The notes under the pieces: generated by a model
Told to the model about the DNA's origin: nothing
The model's database searches: none
What the model saw: the letters and a program-made list of their open reading frames with translations, nothing else
Made by a program: the position numbers and the translations under genes
Shown here: positions 26,688 through 35,318 of the stretch, in pieces
Position numbering within the stretch: position 1 is the stretch's first letter
Layout of the letters: every line of letters starts with the position of its first letter
NCBI RefSeq assembly: GCF_001425055.1
Contig: NZ_LMDK01000004.1
Location: 1,573 to 65,572 of the forward strand
Origin: Pelomonas sp. Root1237
Lineage (GTDB): Bacteria; Pseudomonadota; Gammaproteobacteria; Burkholderiales; Burkholderiaceae_C
Length of the DNA stretch: 64,000 bases
Direction of reading: 5' to 3'

Positions 26688-29519
26688 ATGAGTCCTCGCC
26701 TGCAACCCCGTTGTTTCGCGCTGCACCCGCTGACGCTGGCTGGCCTGATGGCCTTGACCGCCTTCGGTGCCGTCGCCCCGGCCTGGGCCCAGGAGGCCGC
26801 CAAAGCCGAGACCGACAACACGCTGGACCGCGTCGAAGTGACCGGCACCCGTGCCAGCCTGCAGAAGTCCCTTGCGCTCAAGCGCAACGCCGCCGGCGTG
26901 CAGGACAGCATCAGCGCGACCGAGCTGGGCCGGTTCCCCGACAACAACGTGGCCGACTCGCTGAGCCACATCACCGGCGTGTCCATCTCGCGCACGGCGG
27001 GTGGCGAAGGTCAGAAGGTCAGCATCCGCGGCCTCGGCCCCGAGTACACGATCACGACTTTCAACAGCCGCCTGCTCGGCACCGACAGCGCCGGCCGCTA
27101 CTTCGCCTACGACGTGCTGCCGGCCGACGTCATCAGCGGCGCCGACGTCGTCAAGTCCGCGCAGGCTTCCCTCGTCGAAGGTGCCATTGGCGGCCTGGTG
27201 AACCTGCGCTCGGCCAGCCCCTTCGACCAGAAGGGTCAGCGCGGCCTGCTGCGCGTGGAGGCCGACCGCAACCAGATGAGCAGCCTGAACGGCACCAAGC
27301 TGTCGGGCACCTACAGCAACACCTTCGGCGACCAGGTGGGCGTGTTGCTCGGTGTGGTGTATGCGAAGCGCGATGTGCGCACCGACACGGCCGGCAATGA
27401 TGGCGGCTGGTCGCGCAACCCGGCGCCGAACAAGCCGGAGCTTTTCTGGCCCTGGGGCAACACCTGGGGTGGCGCCATCGACCCTAACGGCAACGGGCAG
27501 CTGGACCCCGACGAGGAAGGCCTGATCGGTCCGGGCCAGTTCCGCTTCGGCACCATCATGGAGAAGAAGGAGCGCATGGCGCTCTCCGGCAAGGTCGAGT
27601 GGCGGCCCAGCAGCGACGTGAAGGTCGTCGTCGACGGCTTCAAGACGCGGCTGGACTCGCCGCAGGTCGGCTACCAGCTGTCCTTCTATCCGCTGTACGC
27701 GCCGGGCCGCTGGTCCAACATGAAGATCACCAACGGCGTGGTGACCGACTTCACGCTGGCCAACCCCGACCCGGAGATGGCGCTCAACCCCGAGCTGCTG
27801 AACAAGACCGAGTACCGCGTGGTGGACACCGCGATGTACGGTGCCAACGCGGAATGGAAGATCTCGCCCACGCTGAAAGCGACGGGTGACATCTACAAGT
27901 CCACCTCCAAGCGCCACTCCGGCGGCAACGACAGCTATGTCGTGCTGCGCATGAACCAGCCCAATGTCACGCGCATCCAGCTGACGGGGGCGGCTGTGCC
28001 CGATGTGAAGACCACTTTCACCGACGGCCGCGACCTGCAGACCGGCCTGGCGCAAGGCCTGTTCAAGGCCAGTGACTTCAACACCCACTACTTCAGCCTG
28101 GCCGGCGACAACATCGATGACAAGATCGATGGCGCCACCGGCAATCTCGAGTGGAAGCTGGACCGCTTCTACATCGACCAGCTGAAGTTCGGCCTCAGCC
28201 AGACCAACCGCAAGAAGTCGCGCGACCTCATCAACAACGCCTTCAACGCGGGCGACGGCCACTACTCGGGCGCCAACGCCATCAACGTCGGCGCGCTGGG
28301 CGGCAATGTCATCAACCAGACGTTGAGCCCGTCCGGCTTCATGGACGGCGTCAGCGGCAACTTCCCGCGCAGTTTCCTGGGCTTCGATATCAACAACTAC
28401 CTGCAGGCGCTGCAGGCCTACGACGGCAAGCCCCGCCCGGGCGGCGGCACCTACGACTTCAGCAAGGCAGCACCGGCCTGGAACCCGCTGGAGAGCTACC
28501 GAGTGACGGAGAAGACGACGACGGCCTTCATGCAGGCCGATCTGTCGGGCGACGGCTGGAACGCCGACGTCGGCGTGCGCTTCGTGAAGACCAAGACGAC
28601 CTCCCAGGCCTGGGACGCCAAGATTGTCGACATCATCGAGAACGGTGCGTTCAACTACACGGCCGTCTACGCGCCACCTTCCGTTCTGCAGCAGGAGTCG
28701 AGCTACAACTTCGCGCTGCCGTCGGTCAACTTCACCTGGCTGATCACCAACGATCTGCAACTGCGCCTGGGCGCAGCCAAGACCATGGCCCGCCCGTCGG
28801 TGGACAAGCTGGCGCCGACGAGCACGACGCAGAGCATCTCCTGGGGCGACTTCACGCAGGTGTTCGGCGGCAACGCCAACCTCAAGCCCTACAGCGCCCG
28901 CCAGGCCGATGTGTCGCTGGAGTGGTACTACGCCAAGGACTCGGCCCTGAACTTCGCCGTCTACCAGAAGAACATCAAGAACCAGATCACCAGCGAGTAC
29001 CTGACGGGGCAGAACATCGGCGCGCCGGGCGGCCGGCTGTTCAATGTCAGCCGCCCCATCAATGGCGACAAGGCCACCGCGCGCGGTTTCGAGATCGGCC
29101 TGCAACACCTGTTCGACAACGGCTTCGGCGTGCGAGCGCAGTACACGCGCAACAAGTCGCGCAGCTGGGTGGGCGGCGAGGAGCGTGCGCTGGAAGGCAT
29201 CGCGCCGGCCACGTCGTCGCTCGGCCTGCTGTACGAGAAGGGCCCGTGGAGCATGAGCGCCACGGCCGACCACACCGACGCCTTCGTCACCGCCACCAAC
29301 GTGCTGGGCGCCGGCTTCAACGAGCGCGCCAAGGCCGTGACCTGGGCGACGGCCCAGATCGCCTACGAGGTCAACAAGTGGCTGCGCCTGAGCATCGAAG
29401 GCAACAACCTGACCGACGCGACGCAGGAGTACACGCTGGGCAACGACAGCGTCAAGCTGCCGCAGGGCTACTACCGTTATGGCCGTTCGTTCACCGTCGG
29501 CGCTTCGATCAAGTTCTGA
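26688..29519 (+). CDS. TonB-dependent receptor for galactosamine oligosaccharides (predicted)
   Basis: 943 residues. Signal peptide ending in AWAQ, TonB-box-like VEVTGTRASLQKSL, plug domain (SISATELGRFPDNNVADSLS, VSIRGLGPEYT) and a C-terminal beta strand ending FTVGASIKF with terminal Phe: a complete outer-membrane receptor of the type linked to polysaccharide use. Start 26688 has AAAGGAAC at a good distance; an in-frame ATG further upstream is not followed by a signal peptide. Head of the plus-strand operon. Ligand inferred from neighbours. Confidence 0.88.
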   Translation: MSPRLQPRCFALHPLTLAGLMALTAFGAVAPAWAQEAAKAETDNTLDRVEVTGTRASLQKSLALKRNAAGVQDSISATELGRFPDNNVADSLSHITGVSISRTAGGEGQKVSIRGLGPEYTITTFNSRLLGTDSAGRYFAYDVLPADVISGADVVKSAQASLVEGAIGGLVNLRSASPFDQKGQRGLLRVEADRNQMSSLNGTKLSGTYSNTFGDQVGVLLGVVYAKRDVRTDTAGNDGGWSRNPAPNKPELFWPWGNTWGGAIDPNGNGQLDPDEEGLIGPGQFRFGTIMEKKERMALSGKVEWRPSSDVKVVVDGFKTRLDSPQVGYQLSFYPLYAPGRWSNMKITNGVVTDFTLANPDPEMALNPELLNKTEYRVVDTAMYGANAEWKISPTLKATGDIYKSTSKRHSGGNDSYVVLRMNQPNVTRIQLTGAAVPDVKTTFTDGRDLQTGLAQGLFKASDFNTHYFSLAGDNIDDKIDGATGNLEWKLDRFYIDQLKFGLSQTNRKKSRDLINNAFNAGDGHYSGANAINVGALGGNVINQTLSPSGFMDGVSGNFPRSFLGFDINNYLQALQAYDGKPRPGGGTYDFSKAAPAWNPLESYRVTEKTTTAFMQADLSGDGWNADVGVRFVKTKTTSQAWDAKIVDIIENGAFNYTAVYAPPSVLQQESSYNFALPSVNFTWLITNDLQLRLGAAKTMARPSVDKLAPTSTTQSISWGDFTQVFGGNANLKPYSARQADVSLEWYYAKDSALNFAVYQKNIKNQITSEYLTGQNIGAPGGRLFNVSRPINGDKATARGFEIGLQHLFDNGFGVRAQYTRNKSRSWVGGEERALEGIAPATSSLGLLYEKGPWSMSATADHTDAFVTATNVLGAGFNERAKAVTWATAQIAYEVNKWLRLSIEGNNLTDATQEYTLGNDSVKLPQGYYRYGRSFTVGASIKF

Positions 29520-30613
29520 TGAAAGATCTCCTCCGTGTTGCCGCCCTGCTTGCCGGGGCGGCCTTTTTATCCGCACAGGCTGCAGATGGGGCCAGCTACA
29601 CGATGGCCGACTACAGCCGTGTCGTGAAGATCGACACCCACCTGCATCTGCACAACCCCGCGCCGACCTTCATGGCGGCGGCCAAGCGCCAGAACTTCAA
29701 GGTGCTGACGATCAACGTCGACTACCCCGACTTCCCGCCGCTGGACGACCAACAGCGCGTGGCGATCGAGTTGCAGAAGCAATTTCCCAAGGACGTGGCC
29801 TGGGCGGCCAGCTTCTCGGTGGACGGCTCGGATCAGCCCGCCTGGCTGCCCGCCACGCGCCAGCGCATCGCGGCGGCCATGAAGGCCGGCGCCGTCGGTG
29901 TGAAGGTGTGGAAGAACATCGGCATGGGCCTGAAGGGCGCCGACGACAAGCTCGTCATGATCGACGACGCCCGCTTCGCGCCGCTGTTCGACGACTTCGC
30001 CAAACAAGGCATCCCGCTGCTCGGCCACCAGGGTGAGCCCCACAACTGCTGGCTGCCGCTGCACCAGATGACGGTCAACAATGACCGCGAATACTTCAAG
30101 GCCCACCCGCAATACCACATGGCCCTGCATCCCGAGATGCCCAGCTGGGAAGCGCAGATGGCCGCGCGCGACCGCATGGTGGCGGCGCACCCGGGCCTGA
30201 ACTTCATCGGCGTTCACCTCGCCTCGCTGGAGCGCAGCGTGGATGAGCTGGCCGCCTTCCTGGACCGCTTCCCCAACGCCAAGGTCGACGTTGCCGCGCG
30301 CATCGGTCAGCTGCAATACCAGAGCCAGAAGGACCGCGAGCGCGTGCGCCGCTTCTTCATCAAATACCAGGACCGCGTCATGTACGGCAGCGACATGTCG
30401 CAGGCGCCCGACCAGGACGGCACCGCGCTGGCCAAGGAAGCCGAAGGCGTGTGGCGCATGCACTGGCGCTACTTCAACACGGCGGATAGCTTCAAGGTGG
30501 CTGACCTCGACAAGCCGGTGAAGGGGCTGGCGCTGCCGCGTGAGGTCGTCGACAAGCTTTACCACCTGAACGCCGAGCGGACATTCCCCGGCGCCTGGGG
30601 CGGCAAGCGATGA
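29519..30613 (+). CDS. Periplasmic amidohydrolase (PF04909-type)
   Basis: 364 residues with a signal peptide (MKDLLRVAALLAGAAFLSAQA). IDTHLHLHNP gives the H-x-H metal pair, LLGHQGEPHN and FIGVHLAS further His ligands, and VMYGSDMSQAP the conserved Asp of the amidohydrolase-2 barrel. Its ATG shares its A with the receptor stop and its end overlaps the GH36 gene, so it is firmly in the operon. No AgaA/NagA deacetylase is seen in the cluster; this protein might remove N-acetyl groups or open another amide before uptake. That function is a guess. Confidence 0.75.
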   Translation: MKDLLRVAALLAGAAFLSAQAADGASYTMADYSRVVKIDTHLHLHNPAPTFMAAAKRQNFKVLTINVDYPDFPPLDDQQRVAIELQKQFPKDVAWAASFSVDGSDQPAWLPATRQRIAAAMKAGAVGVKVWKNIGMGLKGADDKLVMIDDARFAPLFDDFAKQGIPLLGHQGEPHNCWLPLHQMTVNNDREYFKAHPQYHMALHPEMPSWEAQMAARDRMVAAHPGLNFIGVHLASLERSVDELAAFLDRFPNAKVDVAARIGQLQYQSQKDRERVRRFFIKYQDRVMYGSDMSQAPDQDGTALAKEAEGVWRMHWRYFNTADSFKVADLDKPVKGLALPREVVDKLYHLNAERTFPGAWGGKR

Positions 30614-33294
30614 CGGCACGCCGGGCCTTCCTGCAATGGCTGGGCGCCGCGCCGCTGGCCACACAGTTGCCGCTCGCTCAGGCTGAGGGCAAGGGTCATG
30701 TGCGCGTGCAGGACGGCGCGCTGTCGCTGCAGTTCGATGAGCAGATGCGCTGTCGCGTCGTCAGCTTGCTGGGCAAGCAGCCCGCCGCGCTGACCGGCTT
30801 CGACGCGAGTGAGCATCTCGTCGTGAAGGGCAGGGCGCTGAGCCGCTTCGCGCTGCAGAAGGCTGATCCGGCCAAGGCCACCACGCCGTTCGGCGCCGGC
30901 CAGACGCTACGCCTCGTCGGCCGCTCGGTGGAGGGCATCGAGAAGCGTGTCACCGTGACGCTGCTAGACGAGCATCCCGGCGTCGCGCTGCTGGACGTCG
31001 ACTACACGAACACAGGTGACAAGCCCGTCACCGTCGACGCCTGGGTCAACGCTGCCCACCGCCTGGCCGCCGCGCCGCGCCATGCGGGTGGGTACTGGAC
31101 CTACTCCGGCGCCAGCCACGCCGACCGCCGCGACTGGGTGCAGCCTGTCAAGCGCGGCTTCGAGCAGCGCAACTTCATGGGCATGAATGCGTCGGACTAC
31201 GGCGGCGGCACGCCCGTCGTCGATGTCTGGCGACGCGATGTCGGCCTGGCCGTTGGCCACCTGGCCCTTCAACCGCAGCTCGTCGCGCTGCCCGTGAAGG
31301 CCAGCGGCGACCAGGTCGACATTTCTCTGCGCGGCGACGCACCGCAGACGTTGGCGCCCGGCGCCACGCTCACCACGCCGCCCAGCTTCATCGCCGTGCA
31401 CCGCGGCGACTTCTTCGTGCCGCTGGACCGCTACCGCCGCCTGATGTCCGCGCAGGGCCTGGCAGCACCCCAGCCGCCGCAGAGCGCCTACGAGGCGCAG
31501 TGGTGTGCCTGGGGCTATGAGCGCGACTTCTCGCTCGACTATGTGCGCGCCACCCTGCCCAAGGTGCAGGAGCTGGGCTTCAAGTGGGCGGTGCTGGACG
31601 ATGGCTGGCAGGTGAAGACCGGCGACTGGACACCCGACCTGGCCAAGTTCCCCAAGGGCGAGGCCGACATGAAGGCGCTCGTCGCCGACATCCACGCCCG
31701 CGGCATGAAGGCGCGCCTGTGGATTGCGCCGCTGGCCGTGGCGCCTGGCAGCGACGAGTTGCACGACCACACCGACCTGCTGCTGCTGGACAAGGACGGC
31801 GCGGTGCAGAACGTGACGTGGTGGAACAGCTTCTACCTCTGCCCGGCCTACGAGAAGACGCAGGCCCGCCTGGCCGCCACGGTGAAGAAGATCATCGGCG
31901 ACTGGGGTTTCGATGGCCTCAAGGTCGACGGTCAACACCTCAACGGCGTGGCGCCTTGCTTCAACCCCGCGCACAGGCATGGGCGGCCGGAAGACGCGGT
32001 CGAGAAGCTCGCCGACTTCTACAAGGTCATGCACGACTCGGCCCACGCGGCCAACCCGGAAGCGGTGGTGGAGGTCTGCCCCTGCGGCACCGGCTATGCC
32101 TTCCACAACATGCCCTTCATGGACCAGGCGCCGGCGTCCGACCCGCTGTCGAGTTGGCAAGTGCGCCACAAGGGCAAGACGCTGAAGGCGCTGATGGGCC
32201 CCTGGGCCGCCTACGCGGGCGACCACGTGGAGCTGAGTACGGGCGGGCATGACTTCGCATCCAGCGTCGGCATCGGTGCCGTCGTCGCCAGCAAATTCAC
32301 TTGGCCGGTGGACCCCAAGCCCAAGGACTCCTTCCTGCTGACGCCCGAGCGCGAGCAGCATTGGCGCCAGTGGGTCGATCTCTACAACCGCCAGCGCCTG
32401 GCCGAGGGCCGCTACCGTGGCGAGCTGTACGACCTGGGCTTCGACCAGCCCGAGACGCATGTTGTGGAGCAGGGCGGGGCGCTGCATTACGCGTTCTATG
32501 CGGAGCGCTGGGACGGCCCGGTCACGCTGCGTGGCTTGGCACATGGCCGCTGGAAGTTGCGCGATTCGCTGACGGGCAAGGAGCTTGGCGTGGTGAGCGC
32601 AGACAAGCCCACGCTACCCGTTCGCTTCACGCACAGCCTGCTGATCGAAGCGCGACCTGAAACGCCAGACTCGCTGCCTATCGCCTTCGCCGCCAAGGTA
32701 TCTCAAGTGGGTGCCGACGGCTTCCCGCTCGCCTCGCAATGGGCCGACGCGCCCGCTACCTTCTTCCGCCACGACTGGCAGGGCAAGGCGCTCGCCGGCC
32801 CGCAGTCCACCCGTGTGCAGTTGCTGCGCGGTGCGAATGAGCTCTACCTGCGCTTCATCTGCAAGTTCGACACGCTGAACACCTTTGAGCGTGCGGCATC
32901 CGCCACGGACATCTGGCCGCTGTGGGAGCGCGACGTCGTCGAAGTCTTCCTGCAGGCGCCGGACCGCGCAGGGCTGAAGAGCTATCGCGAGGTCGAGGTG
33001 TCACCCAACGGCCTGCTGCTGGAGATCGCCGTCGAGGCCTCGGGCAAGAAGCGCATCGTCGGCGAGAGCCGCGCCAAGGCGCACATCGACGCCAAGCACA
33101 AGGTGTGGACGGCCGAGCTGGCCGTGCCAATGCAGAGTGCAGACGGCGCCGACGACGGCTGGCGGCTCAATCTGTTCCGCGTCGAAGGCCAGGGTAGGGG
33201 TCGTGTCTACTCCAGCTGGAGCCCGACGCGCACGCCCGAGCCCGACTTCCACCTTCCCGCCGCCTTCGGCCGCCTGATGACCCGCACCGTATGA
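30610..33294 (+). CDS. GH36-type alpha-galactosidase/alpha-GalNAcase with C-terminal CBM9/DOMON-like domain
   Basis: 894 residues. The N-terminus (TARRAFLQWLG) looks like a Tat signal. A beta-sandwich region is followed by the barrel: KWAVLDDGWQ, RLWIAPLAVAP, then GFDGLKVDGQHLNG with the nucleophile Asp, and CPCGTGYAFHNM to APASDPLSSW with the acid/base Asp. From about residue 700, WPLWERDVVEVFLQAPD and YREVEVSPNGLLLEI form a CBM9/DOMON-like module, an uncommon partner for this family. It would release alpha-linked Gal or GalNAc from oligomers. Overlaps both neighbours by ATGA. Confidence 0.82.
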   Translation: MTARRAFLQWLGAAPLATQLPLAQAEGKGHVRVQDGALSLQFDEQMRCRVVSLLGKQPAALTGFDASEHLVVKGRALSRFALQKADPAKATTPFGAGQTLRLVGRSVEGIEKRVTVTLLDEHPGVALLDVDYTNTGDKPVTVDAWVNAAHRLAAAPRHAGGYWTYSGASHADRRDWVQPVKRGFEQRNFMGMNASDYGGGTPVVDVWRRDVGLAVGHLALQPQLVALPVKASGDQVDISLRGDAPQTLAPGATLTTPPSFIAVHRGDFFVPLDRYRRLMSAQGLAAPQPPQSAYEAQWCAWGYERDFSLDYVRATLPKVQELGFKWAVLDDGWQVKTGDWTPDLAKFPKGEADMKALVADIHARGMKARLWIAPLAVAPGSDELHDHTDLLLLDKDGAVQNVTWWNSFYLCPAYEKTQARLAATVKKIIGDWGFDGLKVDGQHLNGVAPCFNPAHRHGRPEDAVEKLADFYKVMHDSAHAANPEAVVEVCPCGTGYAFHNMPFMDQAPASDPLSSWQVRHKGKTLKALMGPWAAYAGDHVELSTGGHDFASSVGIGAVVASKFTWPVDPKPKDSFLLTPEREQHWRQWVDLYNRQRLAEGRYRGELYDLGFDQPETHVVEQGGALHYAFYAERWDGPVTLRGLAHGRWKLRDSLTGKELGVVSADKPTLPVRFTHSLLIEARPETPDSLPIAFAAKVSQVGADGFPLASQWADAPATFFRHDWQGKALAGPQSTRVQLLRGANELYLRFICKFDTLNTFERAASATDIWPLWERDVVEVFLQAPDRAGLKSYREVEVSPNGLLLEIAVEASGKKRIVGESRAKAHIDAKHKVWTAELAVPMQSADGADDGWRLNLFRVEGQGRGRVYSSWSPTRTPEPDFHLPAAFGRLMTRTV

Positions 33295-35195
33295 AGCATC
33301 GCCTCGCCCCGATCACCCTCGCCCTGACCCTGCTCCTTGCCACCGCCCATGCGCAGCAGCAACCCCTGGCCCCCACCGGCCGCTGGGCCCATCAGGGCGT
33401 CGGCAGCGCGCCGACGCCACCGATGGGCTGGTCGAGCTGGAATGCCTTCCACATGGACCTCACGGAGCAGAGGGTGCTCGACTCGGCCCAGGTCATCGTC
33501 GACACCGGGCTGGCCGCGGCGGGTTACAGCAACATCAACATCGACGACGGCTGGTGGCGGCAGCGCCGCGCGAGCGACGGCCGCATGCAGGTGCGCACGA
33601 ATCTGTTCCCGAGCGCGGGCACCGGCGGCGCGGCCGGCACGTCGCTGCGCCCGTTCACCGACAAGATCCACGCGATGGGGCTGAAGGCCGGCCTGTACTC
33701 CGACATCGGCCGCAACGCCTGCTCGCAGGCCTACAACACCGACAGCCCCAACCTGCCCGAAGGCAGCCAGGTTGAGCGGGAGGTGGGGCTGATGAACAAC
33801 GTCGAGCGCGACATCGCGCTCTACTTCGGCGACTGGAACTTCGACTTCATCAAGGTGGACGGCTGCGGCCTGTCGTCGTACGGCAAGGACCGCCCCCCGG
33901 TCATGTCGGGCCGCTTCCGCGAGTTCGGACCGACGGTCGTCGAGGGCAATGCCAACCAGTCCGACATGGACGGCGCCCGCGCCCTGTACGGCCGCGTCAC
34001 GCAGGCGTTGCGCAGCGTGCGGCCGCATGGCGACTATGTGCTGTCGGTCTGCCTCTGGGGCGCCGCCAATGTCCGCAGCTGGGGCGCCGAGGCGGGCACG
34101 ATGTGGCGCACGAGCCGCGACATCGCGCCCAGCTTCTCGCAGATGCTGCACAACTTCGACACCGTCGCTACGCGCGAGTTCTACGCCGGCCCGGGCCGCT
34201 GGAATGACCCCGACATGCTGGAGATCGGCAACGGCGACTTCGACGGCAATCACCTGCTCGAAGCCCGTACCCACATGGGCTTGTGGGCCATCGCTGCCGC
34301 GCCGCTGATGATCGGCACCGACCTGTCGAAAGCCTCGCCCGCCCTCATCGACGTGCTGAAGGCACCCGAGGTCGTCGCCATCAACCAGGACCCAGCCGGC
34401 CATCAGGGCGTGCTCGCCTATGCCGACAGTGACCGGCAGATCCTCGTCAAGAGCTTGGCCGATGGACGCAAGGCCGTGCTGCTGTTCAACCGCACGGGTG
34501 CTGCCGCCAAATTCACGCTGACCGCCGAACACCTGAAGATGGACGCGACAGCACCCGTCGCGCTGCGCGACGCCTGGGCTCGCGCCGATGCGGGCACGTT
34601 CACGGACAAGCGCGAGTTCGAGCTGAAGCCGCGCGAGGCGCTGCTGTTCACCGCCACCGGCAAGCACCTGCTGCCGCGCGGCTACTTCGTCTCCGAGCGC
34701 CCCGGCAACGTCTACGTGGCGCGCGACGGCATCCGCGCGCTGGAGCAGGATCCCATCGGCTACCGTGCGCTGGCGTCCTGGTCCACCACCGACAACGGCG
34801 GCACCCGCCCGGCCTACGCCGGCTGGGGCGCGCCGCGTGCCGACTCGACGCCCTATGACCAGGCACTCAGCGTGCAGCGCCAGGCCTTCCGCCATGGCGT
34901 CGGCGTGCTGGCCGATTCGCGGCTGCAGGTGCAGGTGCCCGCCGGCTCGCAACGCTTCGTTGCCCGCGTCGGCGTGGACGACTCGACGCGCGGCAAGACC
35001 GCTGCGGTCAGCTTCGAAGTCTGGGGTGATGGCCGCCGCCTCGCGGCCACCACGCCCACCAAGTTCAACCAACCGGCGCGCGAACTCAGCGCCGACCTGC
35101 GAGGCGTGAAGCTGATCGAGCTGATCGCGCGCCAACACGGGGCCGACACCACGGGCCCTGTCGTCGTGACCTGGGGCGACGCTCGCATCGAGTAG
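33291..35195 (+). CDS. GH27-type alpha-galactosidase/alpha-GalNAcase with NPCBM domain
   Basis: 634 residues with a signal peptide. GWSSWNAFHMD opens the GH27 barrel; DFIKVDGCGLSSYG carries the nucleophile Asp and GPGRWNDPDMLEIGNG the acid/base Asp. The segment normally reading C-E-W-G next to the sugar 2-position is C-L-W-G (Leu codon at 34053-34055). A Greek-key domain follows, then a C-terminal NPCBM module (ALASWSTTDNGG to VVTWGDARIE). Secreted or periplasmic hydrolysis of alpha-linked Gal or its 2-amino derivative is likely. Overlaps the GH36 gene by ATGA. Confidence 0.85.
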   Translation: MKHRLAPITLALTLLLATAHAQQQPLAPTGRWAHQGVGSAPTPPMGWSSWNAFHMDLTEQRVLDSAQVIVDTGLAAAGYSNINIDDGWWRQRRASDGRMQVRTNLFPSAGTGGAAGTSLRPFTDKIHAMGLKAGLYSDIGRNACSQAYNTDSPNLPEGSQVEREVGLMNNVERDIALYFGDWNFDFIKVDGCGLSSYGKDRPPVMSGRFREFGPTVVEGNANQSDMDGARALYGRVTQALRSVRPHGDYVLSVCLWGAANVRSWGAEAGTMWRTSRDIAPSFSQMLHNFDTVATREFYAGPGRWNDPDMLEIGNGDFDGNHLLEARTHMGLWAIAAAPLMIGTDLSKASPALIDVLKAPEVVAINQDPAGHQGVLAYADSDRQILVKSLADGRKAVLLFNRTGAAAKFTLTAEHLKMDATAPVALRDAWARADAGTFTDKREFELKPREALLFTATGKHLLPRGYFVSERPGNVYVARDGIRALEQDPIGYRALASWSTTDNGGTRPAYAGWGAPRADSTPYDQALSVQRQAFRHGVGVLADSRLQVQVPAGSQRFVARVGVDDSTRGKTAAVSFEVWGDGRRLAATTPTKFNQPARELSADLRGVKLIELIARQHGADTTGPVVVTWGDARIE

Positions 35196-35227
35196 CCGCC
35201 CAGCACGCCTTCTCTCCATCGCTATTT

Positions 35228-35248
35228 GGCACCGGTCGCGCCGGTGCC
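35228..35248 (+). terminator. Hairpin after the GH27 gene
   Basis: A perfect stem GGCACCGG-TCGCG-CCGGTGCC lies 33 bases after the GH27 stop. There is no T-run, so it may only attenuate or protect the upstream mRNA. Confidence 0.5.
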
Positions 35249-35318
35249 CTGGCCGCGCTCGCGCTGACGTGGCCCTGCCCCTCCCGTTCAGCGCTCAGTC
35301 GTTCATGAGGAGAACCCG

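Noticed and set aside
26520-29576. A 1018-codon minus-strand open frame across the TonB-receptor gene
   Set aside because: It is antisense to a complete receptor with signal peptide, plug and terminal Phe; long antisense frames are expected in high-GC DNA and this one has no family motifs.
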